From Paenibacillus sp. PL91 (GTDB lineage Bacteria > Bacillota > Bacilli > Paenibacillales > Paenibacillaceae), in the NCBI RefSeq assembly GCF_012935325.2, contig NZ_JABBYG020000017.1:62001-126000 (forward strand): DNA of 64,000 nucleotides, read 5' to 3'. Under the pieces are notes generated by a model. The model searched no databases. It was not told the origin of the DNA and saw only the letters and a program-made list of their open reading frames with translations. Positions 7,609 through 15,841 of the stretch are shown here, piece after piece. Every line of letters starts with the position of its first letter. Position 1 is the first letter of the stretch. The translations under genes and the position numbers were made by a program.

Positions 7609-8180
7609 TTTGAATCCCCCCATTCTTGTAGAAACTTTTTTTTCACCGCTTCCCTTGCTCTATGAAGCTTAATTTTCACGGTTTCCTCTTTTATTTCAAG
7701 CTCAGCTGCTATTTCTCTGTAGCTCATATTTTGTTTCCAACGCAGTTCAATTAGAGCACGGTACTCTGGGTTAATGTCTTTTAAGCATTTGCCGACTGCT
7801 TCTGTCATTAACTTTAATTCAACTTCTTTTTCAAGTGCTACCGCATCAGTAGAATACTCCATGCTTTCATTAATAAAAACACTCTCTGTATCAACATCGT
7901 TTCGATATTTTTTATGTTTTCTCAAATAATTATAAGTTGAGTTTTTCGTTACAACCTTTATCCAACTTATAAGTTTTGCTTCTGACTCAAGTGCAGGCAC
8001 CTTCTTGACTACTTTCAAAAAAGATTCTTGGATAATATCCTCAGTAGAAGCATGATTTTTTACCATGTAGATGATTGAGAGGTACACCAATTTATAATAG
8101 TCGCGGTAAACCATCTTCTGCAACTCTGGGCTTAACTCTCCAAAGTTGGAAGCGAGCAATAATAGTAACTTACTTTCCAT
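7605..8180 (-). CDS. ECF RNA polymerase sigma factor
   Basis: A 191-residue sigma-70 family factor of the extracytoplasmic-function type. Region 2 is YYKLVYLSIIYMVKNHASTEDIIQESF, which carries the core-binding and -10 recognition helices. Region 4 is YRALIELRWKQNMSYREIAAEL followed by VKIKLHRAREAVKK, the helix-turn-helix that reads the -35 box. I take the ATG at 8180 (MESKLLLLL), which follows GGGGGAAAGAGG; a TTG start five codons upstream would place that site inside the gene. It is cotranscribed with the overlapping anti-sigma gene. The target genes are unknown, but the divergent secreted protease is a candidate. Confidence 0.92.
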   Translation of the reverse strand: MESKLLLLLASNFGELSPELQKMVYRDYYKLVYLSIIYMVKNHASTEDIIQESFLKVVKKVPALESEAKLISWIKVVTKNSTYNYLRKHKKYRNDVDTESVFINESMEYSTDAVALEKEVELKLMTEAVGKCLKDINPEYRALIELRWKQNMSYREIAAELEIKEETVKIKLHRAREAVKKKFLQEWGDSK

Positions 8181-8522
8181 GCCTCTTTCCCCCAATTATC
8201 TATGTAAGATGAGCCCCTTAATTATACTTTATTATATCATTGTTAGAAATTACTGGAATCATTTTTATATCCTTGAATATTTAGAAAATCTAATCGTATC
8301 AGACCATGGGATAAATTAAACTCATGAATTGTCAGCAAAAGTCGTGATTTTGTCGAAATTTTTGATGAGTTATAGGATCAAAGAACTGTTTTTATTTTCC
8401 AACGAAACCTACTCGACTAATGGGTTGTTGTAAATATGTAATCAAAAATACTATACGCTTGCGCGCAGCGGTTAAGTATCTATTTGATTTCATAAACATA
8501 CTAATCAGGAGGCTGTTAAACA

Positions 8523-9266
8523 ATGGTTAAAAAAGCACTCAAAGTATTGTCCACTACAGCATTAATGTTCGCACTAGTGGCACCAACGGCAATTTTCGCT
8601 TCTGGAACAGGGGATTTGCAGAAGAGTACGGCTGATGTTAAATCTGCAAAGCAGAAAACAGCACTGACACAAAAGATGGCTGCTGTAGCAGAGTATCAGA
8701 AGCAGAAACAACAGAGCGGTGGTATTGGTACAATGGCGCTCGGAGAGAGTAAGACAATCGCAGTTCCGAGTTATAAACAAGAAAAGAATTATTGGTGTGG
8801 ACCGGCGACCGTAAAACAGGTTCTTCATTTCTTCAACGGTAGCTCTTCCAGCCAAACGACATATGCAACTAAATTGGGAACAACCTTGGATGGAACCGAT
8901 TTCTCGCTTGTTGATAATGTTCTGAATGATAATCAAACAGATAACACTTACGTTTATTCCAGCTATACTTCAAGTGATTACACTACCTGGAAGACAGCAA
9001 TGATTCTGTCAATTGATTGGGGTAACCCAGCAGCATTAGATCTAAAAATAACTTCTGCTGCGATGCCTCTCTATACAAGCACTGTTGAAGGCCATATTTT
9101 GAACTCATCGGGTTATGACGTCATTAGCGAATCAAATAAAAAGTTACGTTTAACGGATCCTTTCGATCAAGGTGGTCGTGGCGTTACAATCGGTAACGTT
9201 TGGCATCCTTTTGATGGTGTATGGCAAGCTAATCAGGCTCATTTCCGTAAAGCAATTATCTGGTAA
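8523..9266 (+). CDS. Secreted C39-like cysteine peptidase
   Basis: A 247-residue exported papain-fold peptidase. Residues 1-27 form a signal peptide (MVKKALKVLS, hydrophobic core, IFAS). A Lys/Gln-rich linker, possibly a propeptide, runs to about residue 75. The catalytic Cys lies in VPSYKQEKNYWCGPATV, the His in STVEGHILNSSGYD, and the third residue probably in RLTDPF. This is the peptidase_C39_2 layout, found in bacteriocin-processing and cell-surface peptidases. AGGAGG lies 9 bases before the ATG. It is followed after a hairpin by a membrane-anchored protein and is divergent from an ECF sigma operon. The substrate is unknown. Confidence 0.85.
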   Translation: MVKKALKVLSTTALMFALVAPTAIFASGTGDLQKSTADVKSAKQKTALTQKMAAVAEYQKQKQQSGGIGTMALGESKTIAVPSYKQEKNYWCGPATVKQVLHFFNGSSSSQTTYATKLGTTLDGTDFSLVDNVLNDNQTDNTYVYSSYTSSDYTTWKTAMILSIDWGNPAALDLKITSAAMPLYTSTVEGHILNSSGYDVISESNKKLRLTDPFDQGGRGVTIGNVWHPFDGVWQANQAHFRKAIIW

Positions 9267-9288
9267 ACTATATTTGAGTTCATATCCG

Positions 9289-9315
9289 ATAGGAGGTGGC
9301 CATTCCACCTCCTAT
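9289..9315 (+). other. Perfect hairpin between protease and partner gene
   Basis: ATAGGAGGTGG (9289-9299) pairs fully with CCACCTCCTAT (9305-9315) across a five-base loop. The tail TCCTCTTAC is only weakly U-rich. It may be a partial terminator or an RNA-processing hairpin that sets the protease above its downstream gene. It buries an AGGAGG sequence. Confidence 0.6.
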
Positions 9316-9339
9316 TCCTCTTACAGAAGGAGAATTCTA

Positions 9340-10560
9340 ATGAAGAAAAATATCGTCTTAATGACTTGTTTTATAATCCTTGCAGGTACAATTGGCTTAG
9401 GTATTTGGATATTCAGAGATGATGGTAGTGAAAAGACGATCGAAATAATACCTAGTGAAACGGGAGAGCAGATAGTTGATCTCCCAAGTGAGGATCCACC
9501 GTTGAATACCGCTGATTCTTCAGTTGATTCTCCAGTGACTGTTGGACCTAGTGAGCAGATTTTAATAGATAAAATTAAGCTCCAAAGGCCCGAATTTGAA
9601 GGTACTTTCATTGCTCCAAGTTATGTCGATAAAAATATAGTCGCTTTCGAGGTAGATAATAGTAATGAAAGATCAAGTTACATTAGCACCATATCTAGGG
9701 ATGATGAAACTGCTTACAGCAAAATATATGTCGCGCCTGGGAATGGAATTATTAATTCACTAGTAGGCGTCGATGCACGATTGTTTTGGGTAGAATACAG
9801 TCGGAAACGACAAAACAATATGAAGTGGGAAATCAAAACTATGCTTATAGGATCAAAAAAACAAGTCGAAGTGTTACGGTCCGGTATAAGTAAAGATGAA
9901 ATCAATCCACCTTTGCTCCGTGTTAATGAAAATCGTATCACTTGGATAGAAAGTGATATTCGAAATAATATTGTTTATAGTACAGCAATTATATACGATG
10001 TAACGACAAAAAAAATCACTGAAATTGCGGCAGCAACGCTCGATGAGACAAAAGTACGTAAGGGCGAATTCTTTGTGATTCAGCAACCAACCAGTCAGGG
10101 TCTACTAATTCAAAAATCCTTATTTAATGGAACGGAAGGTGATTCCGGTAAATCTTTTCAAATTGCTCTCTACCCCTATGATCTAAGCAATCCTCTTGTT
10201 ATGAGTGAAGGAAATGGAATAATTGATTTCACTTCTAATAGTGAATGGTTCGCATGGAGCGAAGTGGGGAAGGTCAGCATAGCTTCCGCTGCATCGAAGG
10301 AAATTAAACATGTGATTAAAACCAAAGACGAGACACTAACTGTCGATTCACTCCAATTGGCTGGTAATAAGTTATATTATCGTTATTCCATGTTCCAAAT
10401 TTTCGAACTTGATTTATTAAGTGGTGAGACTCTTGAAATATCGGATTACAGATTAACAACATCTAAACTATTCAGAACTGATAACTTTCTGGGTTTCTCA
10501 TACATGGATGCACAGAAAAATGATGGTACTGTTGAGATGGATATTTTAGAAATTAATTAA
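9340..10560 (+). CDS. Membrane-anchored extracellular protein, beta-propeller-like
   Basis: A 406-residue protein of unknown function. Residues 2-23 (KKNIVLMTCFIILAGTIGLGIWIF) form one N-terminal membrane anchor, followed by an acidic Ser/Pro-rich linker. The rest is a run of short beta segments with repeating aromatic-Trp ends (RLFWVEYSRK, NRITWIESDI, SEWFAWSEVGK, NKLYYRYSM), as in TolB-like or WD-type propellers. I start at the ATG at 9340 because AGAAGGAG precedes it; the frame open further upstream overlaps the protease gene. It probably forms an operon with the protease at 8523, and could be a sensor, inhibitor or substrate docking partner. Confidence 0.65.
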   Translation: MKKNIVLMTCFIILAGTIGLGIWIFRDDGSEKTIEIIPSETGEQIVDLPSEDPPLNTADSSVDSPVTVGPSEQILIDKIKLQRPEFEGTFIAPSYVDKNIVAFEVDNSNERSSYISTISRDDETAYSKIYVAPGNGIINSLVGVDARLFWVEYSRKRQNNMKWEIKTMLIGSKKQVEVLRSGISKDEINPPLLRVNENRITWIESDIRNNIVYSTAIIYDVTTKKITEIAAATLDETKVRKGEFFVIQQPTSQGLLIQKSLFNGTEGDSGKSFQIALYPYDLSNPLVMSEGNGIIDFTSNSEWFAWSEVGKVSIASAASKEIKHVIKTKDETLTVDSLQLAGNKLYYRYSMFQIFELDLLSGETLEISDYRLTTSKLFRTDNFLGFSYMDAQKNDGTVEMDILEIN

Positions 10561-11002
10561 ATTTTGAATAACGGCTTTCTTAATTAGAAAAATGACAAAA
10601 TGACACGAATGATAAACATTGCGAAGCAGGTGTCGCGAGACCTCGACTTATCGAGCAGATTCAGCTCCAGTTTGTCTTTTTATCTTGGAATAAAAACAAT
10701 CTCTAGGACAACTTCACAAAAATTGATGGTAGTGGTAAAGTTTTTCCGTCAAAATGACACAACATAATAAAATAAAGCTACAGTAACAGTAAAAATCGCC
10801 ATCTTCTTTTAAACCAGAAGATGGCGATTTTAATTTGTTTATTGTTCAAGAAAATAAAACAAACAATCTGACCCCTTAGGCTTTTTTATTGATCAGATTT
10901 AGGTATCTATTATCTCCCGTTCTAACCCAGAGAAGAAAATTTTGACGGTTATGAATGATAGTAGTTTTTATTTTCTCTACGATCGTCTTCTTTTGTATGA
11001 TG
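10561..11002. other. Intergenic region
   Basis: No gene is seen. The only clear structure is the terminator at 10792-10831. Scattered short AT-rich repeats and a CTCGACTTATCGAG palindrome near 10643 are present without a recognisable role. Confidence 0.5.
10792..10836 (+). terminator. Intrinsic terminator
   Basis: A 16-bp perfect stem (10792-10807 with 10816-10831) with an eight-base loop is followed by AATTTGTTT. It lies 230 bases after the propeller-like gene and probably ends that operon. The A-rich left arm makes it usable in both directions. Confidence 0.75.
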
Positions 11003-11191
11003 TTATTCACCTCTATTCTGTATTAACGGACCGCCGCCTATATTCACTCTTTTAAGATCTAGCGCTATTTGCTGCTCTTTAGTAAAGGTAGCTCGTAGTT
11101 TACATAGTCCCGTATGTTCGTTGATGTAGATAATCTTAGACTTTCCTTGAATAGTCATGAATAGTTTTGTCCATTCTTGAGGGTTGAACAT
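11003..11191 (-). CDS. Small hypothetical protein
   Basis: A 62-residue ORF with AAAGGAG at correct spacing before its ATG, beginning MFNPQEWTKLFMTI. It contains a basic-hydrophobic strand pattern (KSKIIYINEHTGLCKLRATF) and no known motif. A cre-like sequence (TGAAAGCGCTTTTA, 11207-11220, one mismatch) lies just upstream, where catabolite control could act. The function is unknown. Confidence 0.5.
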   Translation of the reverse strand: MFNPQEWTKLFMTIQGKSKIIYINEHTGLCKLRATFTKEQQIALDLKRVNIGGGPLIQNRGE

Positions 11192-11321
11192 GTGAACAAC
11201 TCCTTTTGAAAGCGCTTTTAAACTTAAATATTATGTCCTTGAAATGTGGCTCATGTTTCCTTCTACATACACCCTGACCTGCTCCATGACCGACATCGAA
11301 CAGGTGTTAAACCAATAATGC

Positions 11322-11546
11322 TTACATTCTCCAAAAATCGTCTTGCTTAATGTTCGGATCAATTTTCCGAAGAGCTTGTAAGATTTTCTTCATGGTTCGC
11401 CCACTTGGCATGAGATCCGTTTTATTCGCTAATTTGCTTATTGTGAATTTATTCAGCTTTGTTTCTTTCACGATCCATTCTTGGAGGATGCCTTTTTCAT
11501 CAATCCATTCTCCCAAAGGCGTACGTTTTTTTCTGATTCCAAGCAT
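11322..11546 (-). CDS. Small XRE-type DNA-binding protein
   Basis: A 74-residue helix-turn-helix protein resembling the very short Xre/Cro-like regulators of phages and mobile elements. It opens LGIRKKRTPLGEWIDEKG. The predicted turn lies in ETKLNKFTISKLANKTD, and the last third is a helix (TMKKILQALRKID). I prefer the ATG at 11546, seven bases after GAGGTG, to one two codons earlier. The neighbours are unknown small genes and mobile relics, so it may be a stray phage or transposon regulator. Confidence 0.6.
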   Translation of the reverse strand: MLGIRKKRTPLGEWIDEKGILQEWIVKETKLNKFTISKLANKTDLMPSGRTMKKILQALRKIDPNIKQDDFWRM

Positions 11547-11691
11547 GATCATTCACCTCTATCACTAGTATGGTCAAATAATCGGAATATTAGACATTAA
11601 AAAGTGTAATTTTGGATAAATCTCTCAAAATATAATTGAGAATAGGGACTTCAATGTGCTGGAGCGACCACGGCGTAGCACTTTTGAGAAG

Positions 11692-11832
11692 ATGTGTTTC
11701 CATAGTTGTACCGGTGGCATTACCGGATATATTATATGGATGGCTACTCTACTAAGTCTTGTGTTTAGTATTTGGGTGTTTTACAGATGGATAAAACGGA
11801 AGTTAAACAAGCGAAAATACGACCTCATATAG
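11692..11832 (+). CDS. Possible small membrane protein
   Basis: A 46-residue ORF containing one strong membrane segment (YIIWMATLLSLVFSIWVFY) followed by a basic tail (RWIKRKLNKRKYD). Only a weak ribosome binding site (GAGAAG) is present, so it may be a gene fragment. The function is unknown. Confidence 0.3.
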   Translation: MCFHSCTGGITGYIIWMATLLSLVFSIWVFYRWIKRKLNKRKYDLI

Positions 11833-11850
11833 TTGGCTGCCTAACGTTGA

Positions 11851-12303
11851 GTGTCGCTTAGATATTCATTTTTTGTGCACCATGGGGTTCAAAACACAGT
11901 TTTTTTCCGTAGAGCCTTTACCGTATTGGATTCCGTTAATCCAAATATAGAAGGGAAAATTGCGGGAAAACACTCTGGATACATGAACTATTTCCGGAAT
12001 GTCACCGGTTACTCGGGTAAGACGGAGGCGCAGTATGTCAACTTTAGTGATAACGGCGAAAATTTCTATAATGGATATGAGAAGAACCATTATAACGCAG
12101 CCGAAGGTTGCCGCTATGAAACTGACCTTCAATTGACTGGCTCCAATCAAGGGGAAATGATTTTCAGGGCAACATTCTCGGCGCTTTTAGGACCTGAGCC
12201 AGTCAGGCTGTTATTTGACACAGATGCAGATGGAAAGCCCAAAAGTTACAGATCTGCAACATTTAACGGTATCACACTAAACATTGCAGATCTGTTAGAA
12301 TAG
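11851..12303 (+). CDS. Hypothetical protein, possibly 5'-truncated
   Basis: A 150-residue ORF whose second part looks protein-like (HSGYMNYFRNVTGYSG, ENFYNGYEKNHYNAAEGC, SALLGPEPVRLLFDTDADG). No credible ribosome binding site lies before any start, and the first 30 codons have a different character, so it is probably the 3' end of a broken gene. I recognise no family. Confidence 0.35.
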   Translation: MSLRYSFFVHHGVQNTVFFRRAFTVLDSVNPNIEGKIAGKHSGYMNYFRNVTGYSGKTEAQYVNFSDNGENFYNGYEKNHYNAAEGCRYETDLQLTGSNQGEMIFRATFSALLGPEPVRLLFDTDADGKPKSYRSATFNGITLNIADLLE

Positions 12304-12559
12304 TTGTGAAATAATACCATTTAACAATTGCTTCTGATTGAACGTAATAGGCACAGCTTGAGAAAGACGGCCCCTTTTTTACGAGATAATAATTCCTATT
12401 ATCATCGTAATTTAGCTTACTCCGTATGAAGCCACCCATTGACATAACCGGAAAATCGCTATTCATCCTGTTTCAAGAAAGAATAATGTTATATCCAATC
12501 AGTGAGCCGGCTGCTCATGAGGGTTTATCATGAGTTTTAAAGCGAAGAAGTAATACCGT

Positions 12560-12588
12560 AGCGCCACCCTGATAAGGTGGCGCTTTTG
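12560..12588 (+). terminator. Intrinsic terminator used as an intron target
   Basis: AGCGCCACC (12560-12568) pairs with GGTGGCGCT (12576-12584) and is followed by TTTTGT. The putative group II intron 5' end begins only four bases later, which is the classic target arrangement of group IIC introns. Confidence 0.8.
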
Positions 12589-12591
12589 TAT

Positions 12592-12720
12592 GTGCGCCAC
12601 ATATGGCGACTAACTAGGTGGTGAAAGTCCGATGTAGGGGCCTATAGTTACCAAGTGGTTGTGGGTGAAAGACAAGAAGGGGAACGTCGCGTTAGCCTTT
12701 GGCAACATGAAGGCGATCGG
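12592..12720 (+). mobile_element. 5' remnant of a group IIC-type intron
   Basis: The sequence begins GTGCGCC and continues with GGTGGTGAAAGTCC, the conserved start and early domain I block of bacterial class C introns. About 130 bases remain. No reverse transcriptase or domain V is present, so it is dead. Insertion immediately behind an intrinsic terminator fits the known target choice of the class. Confidence 0.65.
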
Positions 12721-12872
12721 GAATATGGGGGGGGATTGTCGCCCCAGTTGATTTAACGAAGGCATCCTCATCAGCATAACCCCGGTTTCCGAGTTTTTGC
12801 ATAACAGCCCGGATATACAGTTTATCCATCATGTGCATTTTATTCATTAAATTATCCAATGACACAAAACAA

Positions 12873-12958
12873 CCCCCCATTCACTTCCAGAATTTACTGG
12901 ACTTATCAGTGAATTGGGGGTATATTTGTGTCAAGAAAAAATAACACAAATATACCCC
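12873..12958. repeat. Nested and overlapping inverted repeats
   Basis: Two inverted repeats share a G-run. CCCCCCATTCACT (12873-12885) is complementary to AGTGAATTGGGGG (12909-12921) with one bulge, enclosing a smaller TCCAG...CTGGA stem. GGGGTATATTTGTGT (12917-12931) is perfectly complementary to ACACAAATATACCCC (12944-12958). The two stems cannot form at once. It may be a mobile-element end or a switchable RNA. A 62-residue minus-strand ORF runs into it but is not convincing. Confidence 0.55.
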
Positions 12959-13058
12959 TCGAATTAAGAGTTTGTCACAATACTTCCCTCAAATAAGGAG
13001 TTTTCTTACCGCTGATCAGCGGCGGCAATTAACGATTTATGAAAAATGAGGTGAAAGC

Positions 13059-13196
13059 GTGTACACACCAATCCCCATGAAGCGCAGCACTCGATACGGT
13101 AATAATTATTGGGAAGCATTCAGCATCAAAATGAACCGCGATGTGCGGTTTTTTAGCGATCTGGAATACGATCATTGGATTCTCGTTGAAGCTGAT
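13059..13196 (+). pseudogene. TnsA-like endonuclease, N-terminal fragment
   Basis: About 46 residues (PMKRSTRYGNNYWEAFSIKM, then NRDVRFFSDLEYDHWILVEAD) match the start of the TnsA-type heteromeric transposase endonuclease of Tn7-like elements, with its usual S-x-L-E-x-D-x-W block. GAGGTGAAAGC precedes a GTG start. The similarity stops at about 13196, where an inverted segment begins, so the nuclease core is missing. It heads a decayed tnsA-B-C-tniQ row. Confidence 0.6.
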
Positions 13197-13396
13197 TTCC
13201 TGTCAATGAGTGTAACGGAGCTAATTTCATGGAGTGGGCGCTCATTCTTCATATACATGTCGATGGCCTTTTTTCTCGCAAAAAAAATCTCTTTATCATT
13301 AGAATCCAATTTATCTTCATGAACAATCGGCCAGGTCGAAGTATCTAATTGTGTAGGGTCAATTTTCTCATTCTCGATCCATTTTTTTTTAGTCAT
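13197..13396 (-). pseudogene. TnsB-like transposase N-terminus, inverted
   Basis: The minus strand reads about 66 residues from its ATG at 13396 (MTKKKWIENEKIDPTQLDTS..., DSNDKEIFFARKKAIDMYM, RPLHEISSVT), the opening of Mu/TnsB-type transposases. The C-terminal part of the same protein is on the plus strand from 13407, so this block was inverted inside the element, and the catalytic DDE core is lost. Confidence 0.5.
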
Positions 13397-13406
13397 TGAC
13401 AGAGGT

Positions 13407-13990
13407 TTGCTTCCACGAGTTATGACTGAGGAAAAAAGACAGGAAATCGCTTTTCTTTCTCTCGCCGCAAATCGAGTTGTTCAAGGAAACATTATCCAAG
13501 GAAAGCGCCCTTTTATTTATTACGAGGGGACTGAATATCGTAACGAAGTATTATCACGAAGTCCTGAACTTATTGGCACCCAATTAGATCTACTGGTGAA
13601 TATCGACGATCTCCGAGTAATTGCCTGATGGCAGTGAGTTTGGCGTACTTATGGCCAATGGAAAATGGGGTATTACGCCGCATTCACTTCAAGTTAGAAA
13701 ACAGATAAACAAATTAAGAAAGTTGAAAATACTGCATTTCACCAATTACGATGATCCAATTGAATGTTATCACAGATATTTGCAAGAACAGTCTAAAACG
13801 AGTCGATCGGATCGTAATCGGTTAGCCGCACTTCAACGAAGTAAAAAAAAGGATAAAGAGAAAGTGGACTTCAAAGAGGTTCTTCCTGATGATACTCAGA
13901 GCGAAAATGTTGTTCCATTAATTGAGGTATCCACTAAAAAGAGTATGAATATAATCGAAAACGGTTTAGGACCATTACTTATTAACATGG
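13407..13990 (+). pseudogene. TnsB-like transposase C-terminal part, frameshifted
   Basis: Two overlapping frames, 13407-13628 and 13621 onwards, form one protein: KRPFIYYEGTEYRNEVLSRS and LDLLVNIDDLRVI, then LPDGSEFGVLMANGKWGITP and ECYHRYLQEQSK. This is the small beta-barrel and tail of Mu/TnsB transposases. One frameshift near 13620 breaks it. The DDE domain is absent. It runs into a tnsC relic without a gap. Confidence 0.65.
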
Positions 13991-14657
13991 TAAATCAACC
14001 TAGTCCCATCGAAAAAAGTTCTGCCTTGTCACCGCCAAGACCTTATGTGGCTCAAGGTACTCATCCCATTTCAGCTCAAAAACGAATTATTTTGTTCATC
14101 GATGACGCTCAACGTCTATTTGAAATTCAATATGGCTGATGGATATTTACAACGAACTTGATAGTGCAGGCATTAGCATGGCAGTTATCTTGGTTGGACA
14201 TGAGGAACTTGTTCATCAACGCAGCGCATTTATTCAAGCCAAGAAAGCTCAGATTATCGGAAGATTTATGGTTCACGAATACAATTTTAAAGGAATAGTC
14301 GACGCCGATGATATGGCTGTTTGTTTGTCCGGTTACGACAATATTTCAGAATATCCTGAAAATAGCGGATGGTCCTTTACCCGTTACTTTTTTCCTGATG
14401 GGTTTGATCATCATAGATGTCGTCTTGAGAATTGTGCAAAGGATCTATTTAACATATTTACGAATCTTCGCAAGGACCACGGACTTACAAGAGCAACCGA
14501 AATACCAATGCAATATTTAACGCTAACAGTTGAAAATGCACTTCGTCATTTTGGAGCAAATGGGGAGGATCTTCACTGGCTGAACAATGAGCAATGGAAA
14601 TCCTCGATTACTAGCTCTGGATACATTGAAGCCGAGACATACCACGAAGTGGTATGA
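13991..14657 (+). pseudogene. TnsC-like AAA+ ATPase relic
   Basis: The Walker B strand KRIILFIDDAQRL sits at the end of the first frame. After a one-base frameshift at about 14135 the protein continues MDIYNELDSAGISMAVILVG, RSAFIQAKKAQIIGRFM and VHEYNFKGI, as in transposition ATPases that link TnsB to the target selector. The Walker A region is missing, so the protein is dead. It overlaps the tniQ-like frame by four bases, as in live elements. Confidence 0.65.
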
Positions 14658-14932
14658 GAAAACTTAAATGTGTTTTTCCTGAGTATAAAGAAATACAGAG
14701 GCAATTCACTTGGAATCCAGACTGGATCTCAGATTACGAATCACCTTGGGGAATTTTCGAAAAATTTAAGTACGCAAATTGCGTTACGACGAAAGATATT
14801 CTGCTCCAATTCGGTAATGAGGAAGTATTAAGTAGAAGATCCATAAGTTACAGTCAACAGAATTGCAATCTCATTGATATACCCCGATTGAACAATGAAA
14901 GTATTATAAACATTTTCTTGCGTTTGGCTTGA
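14654..14932 (+). pseudogene. TniQ/TnsD-like target-selector fragment
   Basis: A 92-residue frame begins exactly where the tnsC frame ends (MRKLKCVFPEYKEIQRQFTW, SPWGIFEKFKYANCVTTKDI). Its place and the S-P-W-x-I-F-E-K-F block fit the TniQ/TnsD family, which chooses insertion sites. The zinc-binding middle is gone, and the frame is cut where the PIN-domain relic starts. Confidence 0.5.
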
Positions 14933-15763
14933 TCTCGCGAAGGATTACCATCAACAGTCGAGTCTGGCTGCTCTTGAAGACCTAATTGATCAGAGACATA
15001 TTGAATTAATTCTTCCAAGAGTTGTAGTTGAAGAATTTGCTCGAAATAAAGATCGTGTTATAGAGCAGAGTACTCGTAGTCTATCCAGTACTTTTAAACA
15101 TTAATGATGTTGATCATCGTCTTCCTATTTTGGGAGAGGCTGCAGTAGAAACAATTGACCGGATTGAAAAATTATTTGAAAGATCTACAATTATTGTAAT
15201 TGAGGTTTACTCGGATATTATTAGAGAAGACGAAGTATCTGATAATCGCTTTGTCTTTATCTCGCATAACACTAATGACTTTAGCCACCCAAATGCGAGT
15301 AAAAAACTACCTCACCCTGATATTGAATTGTGCTTCTCACTAACAAAATCGTATTATTTTATTACTCTTAGTGAAGCGCTTCAGCACATCGAACCAGAAC
15401 ATTTTGATGACTTAATGATTGAACATAATTGGTCAGAGGAACCGAGAAGGCTGACGGAAATCATCGAAGCTATTGATGAGATTGTTACTAAGGTTTGGTA
15501 TAACCGTCACAGGTGCTTCGAGAAAAGATTGAGGAAGGTATTACTGAAATTGTCGAGAAGGAGACCTTTCCAATAATCATGCTACTCGACCAATTCAACG
15601 TAATGTATGGGAGGGTGCACTCAGAGCGGCGGCTAAGGTCGAAGAAAGAGTTGGCTTAAAAAACCTTGGCCCCTGGGATGACTTTGAGTGGGGAATGATT
15701 AACGGCAAGCTTTCTGCATTACGTTGGGTACTTGGTGATGAGTGGGATATGTTAGATACATAA
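14915..15763 (+). pseudogene. PIN-domain (DUF4935-like) nuclease cargo relic
   Basis: Three frames make up one protein: CVWLDLAKDYHQQSSLAALE and HIELILPRVVVEEFARNKDR (14915-15103), NRFVFISHNTNDFSH (within 15130-15576), and a last frame ending GPWDDFEWGMINGKLSALRW (15578-15763). The first Asp, the EFARN acid and the ISHNTNDF block are those of PIN-like ribonucleases, used in toxin or defence roles. Frameshifts near 15100 and 15570 and an internal stop kill it. It follows the Tn7-like genes directly, the normal position of cargo. Confidence 0.6.
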
Positions 15764-15841
15764 CTTTTGACATTAGTAAGTACATGAATCAAAAAGGAAG
15801 AATTGGAAATTAGATCGAATGTTCTATAGGAGGAGTAAGGT

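Noticed and set aside
12692..12880. A 62-residue minus-strand ORF starting MGGCFVSLDN
   Set aside because: It begins in a G-run inside the inverted repeats and ends in the intron relic; I found no supporting motif.
14308..14520. A 70-residue ORF over the tnsC relic
   Set aside because: It is out of frame with the recognisable TnsC residues and looks like a shadow.
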